DNA of 64,000 bases from Paenibacillus sp. 32352. GTDB taxonomy: Bacteria > Bacillota > Bacilli > Paenibacillales > NBRC-103111. Positions within the stretch are counted from its first letter, which is position 1, and each line of letters opens with the position of its first letter. A program made the position numbers and the translations under genes. The stretch covers positions 620,001 to 684,000 of the forward strand of contig NZ_MZNT01000001.1 in NCBI RefSeq assembly GCF_002042965.1, read 5' to 3'. Under the pieces are notes generated by a model, which worked only from the letters and a program-made list of their open reading frames with translations, did no database searches and was not told where the DNA came from. This document shows positions 60,431 through 64,000 of this stretch, in pieces.

Positions 60431-62513
60431 GAATCGTTTTTCTTATGGCACAAAATTTTTGTTGGACGGGATGGAACATATGGTAAAGCGTTCTGAACGA
60501 AATGAAGTTGTCGTTGAGCTTATAAAGTATAAGGAAACCAAAAGCATTTCTATCAGCGAGTTGGAGGAAGCTTGGTACGAAGATCGACTTGCGTTTCAAG
60601 ATTTAACAGAAAGAGCTAGCAAGGTCAAATTGGATGTTAGTCAACTAAGCGATAGCGAGCGAGAAACACTAAAGATGAAGCTAGATATTCTTCATCCGGT
60701 TATACATGGGTATTATCATAAAATAAATCTTGATGATCACTTAACATCCCTTCGTGAAGGTAAGGGTTACAAAGTGTCAAAGGCATCTTTTTATAATTGG
60801 AAAAAGCTCTGGGAGCGATATGGTGATGCACGTTATTTAGTTGATCTGAAACCTGGACCCAAAACTCGGCATACTGAAAAAGAAGTAATGGCTTCGTTAG
60901 AAAAAATCATGGAGAAGAATCTCTATACTGGTGAAGATGTCGTTTACAGGCAGATTTATCGGTTATATAAGGATAGCATTAATAAAGTGAATGAATTAAG
61001 GAATGCAGATCAAAAGCAAGTTCTTCGATCATTTCAGACGATTTGGAGGATATTGAAAGAAAAACGCGACTTGTATCGTCAAAATAAGGCTAGAGATGGA
61101 CATGTTGCAGCCAAGTTGGAACGTGATGGCTCTAGGAGTATGGCTGAGAAACCAACCCGACCGTTACAGCGGGTAGAACTTGATTGGACACCGGCTGATA
61201 TATATTTAGTTGATCCCAGAACTCTTGAAAGGAAGAAACCCTGGCTTGTTTACGCAATTGATGTATATAGCGGTGAGCCTATGGGTTTTTATATAACATT
61301 TGAATATCCAGACACGTTTGCCATTAAACAGTGTTTGTTACATTGTTTTTTACCGAAAGTGTATTTGAAAAAGTTATACTCCGCAGTTCAGAATGAATGG
61401 ACTGCTTACGGAATTCCTAAGGAATTGGTGATAGATAATGCCTCACAAAATAACTCTTACGAATTGGAAGAGGTATTCGACTTGTTTGGAATCGAACCGC
61501 TTTACCCTGAGGTTCAAGCCGGGCATAAGAAGGGAACAGTTGAACGCGGTCAAAAGACCTTCAATGATATATTACATACACTGAAAGGAACGAGCTTTTC
61601 CAATATATACGAGAAAAAGCAATACGATTCTAAAGGAAAAGCTTGTATCACACTCCAAGCATTTTATTATATCGCTCACATCATATTTGTCGATATCATA
61701 TCTCACAATTGGAGCCATAGCCGAATGGGCGGCACTCCACATCAAATTTGGGAGAAGGCTTTCTCAGAAGATCCCAGTCTTATTAAAGAATTGCCCTTTA
61801 GTAAAAAAGAAATCACCTTGGCCTTGTGTGGAGGCAGAGAGAAGAGAATGATTCAAAATAAGGGGATTGTTCTCGACGAAACGTGGTATACAAGTGATGA
61901 ACTCATGAAATTAAGGTATCGTTTAAAACAAAATGGGGATGACGATACCCAGGTAGTGGTGCGGTTTGATCATTCAAATGTTAAGAAGGTTTATATCGAG
62001 GATCCCTATGATAAAACCTCCTTTATCGAGGCTTATATAGACCCCAATCGTATGCATGATTTTGAAAAACATTACGATGTGGACCCGATACTACCCCTTC
62101 CCTTTCAACAAATGAGAGCGATCTGTTTATCTGAAGGAAGAAAACGCCGCTCTTTTGATGATACTCATATTATCAATGCTTTAACCAATTTGAAACAAAT
62201 TCAAGAAGATCAAAACAAGGATAAACGTAATAAGTATAAAAAAACTCTTGCTGAAGAAGCCCGAATAATCGAGGGACTTGCCCTCCAAACTTTTAATTAC
62301 GAGGACTTAGGTCTACCTGAGAATACCGAAACCCTTCAATACTTAGGTGAGATAACTGAGGCTTTGACAAAAAAAGAGCAAATACGATCTAAGGAAAGAA
62401 TGACTCATCAGGCAGTCGAAAAAAAAATGGATGAAAGAATACCTGACCAATTGAACTCGATAACTGCAGATGATGATTTGCCGGTTTACGGGGTCTCCCG
62501 ATTAGGAGGATAG
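60423..62513 (+). CDS. tnsB: TnsB-like DDE transposase
   Basis: Binds the transposon ends and performs 3' end cleavage and strand joining. The 696-residue protein has N-terminal helix-turn-helix regions (for example SKASFYNWKKLWERYGDARY at about 119-138), an rve-type catalytic core with the DDE residues Asp254 (ELDWTPADI), Asp338 (VIDNASQNN) and Glu374 (GTVERGQKTF), a Mu-type beta-barrel, and a charged C-terminal tail for TnsC contact. GTG 60423 has AAGGAGG six bases upstream. It overlaps the tnsA end by eight bases and is one base from tnsC. It should recognise the repeats at 54891-54957. Confidence 0.93.
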   Translation: MARNRFSYGTKFLLDGMEHMVKRSERNEVVVELIKYKETKSISISELEEAWYEDRLAFQDLTERASKVKLDVSQLSDSERETLKMKLDILHPVIHGYYHKINLDDHLTSLREGKGYKVSKASFYNWKKLWERYGDARYLVDLKPGPKTRHTEKEVMASLEKIMEKNLYTGEDVVYRQIYRLYKDSINKVNELRNADQKQVLRSFQTIWRILKEKRDLYRQNKARDGHVAAKLERDGSRSMAEKPTRPLQRVELDWTPADIYLVDPRTLERKKPWLVYAIDVYSGEPMGFYITFEYPDTFAIKQCLLHCFLPKVYLKKLYSAVQNEWTAYGIPKELVIDNASQNNSYELEEVFDLFGIEPLYPEVQAGHKKGTVERGQKTFNDILHTLKGTSFSNIYEKKQYDSKGKACITLQAFYYIAHIIFVDIISHNWSHSRMGGTPHQIWEKAFSEDPSLIKELPFSKKEITLALCGGREKRMIQNKGIVLDETWYTSDELMKLRYRLKQNGDDDTQVVVRFDHSNVKKVYIEDPYDKTSFIEAYIDPNRMHDFEKHYDVDPILPLPFQQMRAICLSEGRKRRSFDDTHIINALTNLKQIQEDQNKDKRNKYKKTLAEEARIIEGLALQTFNYEDLGLPENTETLQYLGEITEALTKKEQIRSKERMTHQAVEKKMDERIPDQLNSITADDDLPVYGVSRLGG

Positions 62514-62514
62514 G

Positions 62515-63486
62515 ATGCAGAACTATATCCGCTTGAATGGTTCTCCGATAACTGAAGAAGATTTACAGATTCGACTTTCGGACCTTAAGAAAATTGTTAT
62601 TCATCACCGGAGGTTTCAGGAGCTTTACCAGGTTATTCACGATTCTCATTTATTAAAGAATGGCGCCGCAATATTAGGGGATACTGGTGCGGGTAAATCT
62701 ACGTTATTTAAGACTTACGAGGAGCGTCACCCACGGACGAAAAAAATAAAAATACTTAATGGTCACAAAGTAGAGTGTGATATTGTTCCGGTCCTTTGCG
62801 TAGAGTTGGATTCAAATTCTAAGCCCGCAAACGTTGCGTCAAAATTACTGCAACAACTAGGTGATCCCTTTTATGATAAAGGAACAGAGAAGCAGCTTAC
62901 TGCTCGAGTAAAGGAACATCTTAAAGATGCTGAAGTTGAGCTGTTAATCATCGATGAATTACAGCACCTAATCGATACAGAAACACAACGTGTAATAAGG
63001 AAGGCTGCGGATTGGTTAAAACAACTTTTGAATGATATTAATATACCTATTATCTTTGGTGGTATCAAGGAAGACGCGAAGCGAATCTTTGCTTCAAACC
63101 GCCAGTTAGATGAGCGATTTCCACATAAGCCTTCATTCTTTGGATTTAATTATCTAACTGATGACCAAAGAAAGGAGTTTAGAGGATTTTTAAAAAGTAT
63201 GGATATTCAGTTACCACTTCCAGAGAGTTCACATCTATATGATCCTTTACTTGCGGAGAAAGTCTTCTACGCTACACTAGGAATACCCCGAACCCTGTAT
63301 CATCTACTGCATCATTCCCTAATACATGCTCTAAGGTCTGGAAAGGATAAACTGGAAGAACGCGATTTAGAGAATGGATTCACTTTACTATCATTTGAAA
63401 CCAGACCCAAGGTTGTTAATCCATTTCATGGTAAAACATTTGATTTAAAAGTGGCGTTGGAAAAAGAAAAGCCGAGCAAAAATTAG
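62515..63486 (+). CDS. tnsC: TnsC-like AAA+ ATPase
   Basis: The ATP-dependent regulator that links target-selection proteins (TniQ/TnsD) to the TnsAB transposase. A 323-residue AAA+ protein with Walker A GDTGAGKST (55-63), Walker B LLIIDELQHL (143-152) and a sensor region around IPIIFGGIKEDAKRIF. ATG 62515 has TTAGGAGG overlapping the tnsB end, so translation is coupled. Its 3' end contains a hairpin and overlaps the convergent 72-aa gene by four bases. Confidence 0.93.
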   Translation: MQNYIRLNGSPITEEDLQIRLSDLKKIVIHHRRFQELYQVIHDSHLLKNGAAILGDTGAGKSTLFKTYEERHPRTKKIKILNGHKVECDIVPVLCVELDSNSKPANVASKLLQQLGDPFYDKGTEKQLTARVKEHLKDAEVELLIIDELQHLIDTETQRVIRKAADWLKQLLNDINIPIIFGGIKEDAKRIFASNRQLDERFPHKPSFFGFNYLTDDQRKEFRGFLKSMDIQLPLPESSHLYDPLLAEKVFYATLGIPRTLYHLLHHSLIHALRSGKDKLEERDLENGFTLLSFETRPKVVNPFHGKTFDLKVALEKEKPSKN

Positions 63487-63494
63487 CTCGGCTT
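63466..63494 (-). terminator. Terminator hairpin at the tnsC end, oriented leftward
   Basis: AAGCCGAGC (63469-63477) and GCTCGGCTT (63486-63494) form a perfect 9-bp stem. Only the minus strand has a T-rich tail (TTTTCTTTTT), so it fits termination of the convergent small gene. Confidence 0.7.
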
Positions 63495-63701
63495 ATACCC
63501 CATATCAATTAAGCGTTTACGTGCAGCTTCTATTTCAACTACGGAAAAAAGTGCTTTAAATTCTTCATGGAAGCCAACAAGTGCTTCGACTGTAAGATCC
63601 AGTCTTCCTCTACTCCACAATTCTGTGAAGCCATCGCTCGGTGTTTCTGACAAAACAAACCTCTTTGCTGTACAAATTGACTCATCTGGAGAAGCAAGCA
63701 T
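63483..63701 (-). CDS. Small conserved-looking protein, possibly 5'-truncated (72 aa)
   Basis: A soluble protein reading MLASPDESICTAKRFVLSET, then GRLDLTVEALVGFHEEFKAL and a final helix EIEAARKRLIDMGYKPS. The reading frame continues upstream of the only ATG for eleven codons with protein-like sequence (KIWANRFVQ) before a stop, yet offers no ATG, GTG or TTG there and no ribosome site at ATG 63701. It may have lost its true start, or may use a rare codon. It has its own leftward terminator. Family not recognised. Confidence 0.5.
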   Translation of the reverse strand: MLASPDESICTAKRFVLSETPSDGFTELWSRGRLDLTVEALVGFHEEFKALFSVVEIEAARKRLIDMGYKPS

Positions 63702-63877
63702 TTGAACAAATCGGTTTGCCCAAATTTTGAGTAATTATACTATAATAGGATGTCTATTAAACACATTAAGTTGCTTGTGAAACTGAAAATGTCTAATATT
63801 TAAGCCAGCATACTCCACCATATGGTAAAATAGGAATGTGAAGAAAGACCTATCAAGGACTATGGAGTGGAAAAGCA

Positions 63878-64000
63878 TGATTGATGGCATAACGCATTCG
63901 AAGGAATTTCTTTCTGAACTAGCCCGTTATTATATGGCGTTTTTGGAATCCGATTTTTCCGGTCGCTCAGCCCCAAGTCGCAAGATTGGTGCGGAACCTG
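63878..64000 (+). CDS. Start of a cargo gene cut by the right edge
   Basis: An open frame from ATG 63878 to the window edge (41 codons), with GGAG nine bases upstream. It starts MIDGITHSKEFLSELARYYM and continues with AFLESDFSGRSAPSRKIG. The L-A-R-Y-Y-x-x-F-L-E-S-D-F segment followed by basic residues recalls the N-termini of large helicase- or ATPase-type proteins in defence loci, but 41 residues are too few to assign. It shows that element cargo continues beyond tnsABC. Confidence 0.6.

Larger units (their letters stand above)
54881..64000 (+). mobile_element. Tn7-like transposon, left boundary to beyond window edge
   Basis: The element contains tniQ (55048), AT-rich cargo, then tnsA-tnsB-tnsC (59771-63486) and further cargo running off the edge. 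The proposed terminus is TGTGAAATTC at 54881, followed by three tandem repeats. The five bases before it (GTCCC, 54876-54880) would be the target duplication. It lies 32 bp past the nrdJ stop, like Tn7 past glmS. GC content falls sharply inside. The other terminus is not in the window, so the boundary is inferred from one end only. Confidence 0.8.

Noticed and set aside
54881..64000. CRISPR-associated transposon (CAST)
   Set aside because: No Cas12k, Cascade gene or CRISPR array is present in the visible part; TniQ looks TnsD-like. Genes beyond the right edge could change this.

Overview
The window looks like the chromosome of a Paenibacillus-type member of the Bacillota. Host genes have moderate GC, purine-rich Shine-Dalgarno sites and many TTG/GTG starts. 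They include YjcZ, YqzE, YqhG/YqhH and YkvI relatives, LplA/LplB/LplC-type sugar ABC transporters and a membrane-bound AraC-type regulator. There is no rRNA, no CRISPR array and no recognisable prophage. The only RNA gene I can place is a tRNA-Leu(CAG) at 23716-23803. Assignments rest on reading motifs by eye; no database search was possible.

Layout. 1-5.4 kb holds two RsmF-like rRNA m5C methyltransferases (the first cut by the left edge), an RsuA-type pseudouridine synthase, a YjcZ micro-protein and an acidic protein with a triplicated domain. 5.6-9.3 kb holds a divergent pair of small XRE regulators around repeated AGTAAACA sites, a GGDEF diguanylate cyclase and a GT4 glycosyltransferase. 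9.3-13.9 kb is a sugar-importer cassette (two permeases, an HlyD-like adaptor, a binding lipoprotein) bounded by two copies of a ~67-bp terminator-bearing direct repeat, suggesting it was acquired as a unit. 14-24.4 kb is ordinary: EamA, SDR, YkvI, DedA, xpt, CbiZ, lipoproteins and several very small proteins.

24.4-36.9 kb is a carbohydrate-utilisation locus. A membrane AraC-type sensor-regulator precedes a seven-gene run: LplA-type binding protein, two permeases, a TIM-barrel epimerase, an unknown 219-aa protein, a heparinase-like alpha/alpha-toroid protein and a large GH105 hydrolase. Paired GTTGGTC half-sites at the same 18-bp spacing lie upstream of both the regulator and the binding-protein gene, and in each case a further or second half-site overlaps the proposed -35. 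37-54.8 kb holds a lipoprotein/response-regulator/kinase operon, a chemoreceptor with a consensus FNR box at -41.5, argS with a leader hairpin, yqzE, yqhG-yqhH, lipM, dat, and the B12-dependent ribonucleotide reductase nrdJ with two NrdR-like boxes.

From about 54.88 kb to the right edge the sequence is a Tn7-like transposon. Three tandem 21-24 bp repeats (candidate TnsB sites) follow a TGT terminus 32 bp past the nrdJ stop. A TniQ/TnsD-like protein with zinc-finger and helix-turn-helix regions comes next, then AT-rich cargo (an FRG-domain protein, an FRG fragment, decayed genes, a membrane protein), then tnsA, tnsB and tnsC, then more cargo running off the edge. The position mimics Tn7 downstream of glmS, so the 3' end of nrdJ is a candidate attachment site. 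The FRG protein is the most likely defence-type cargo.
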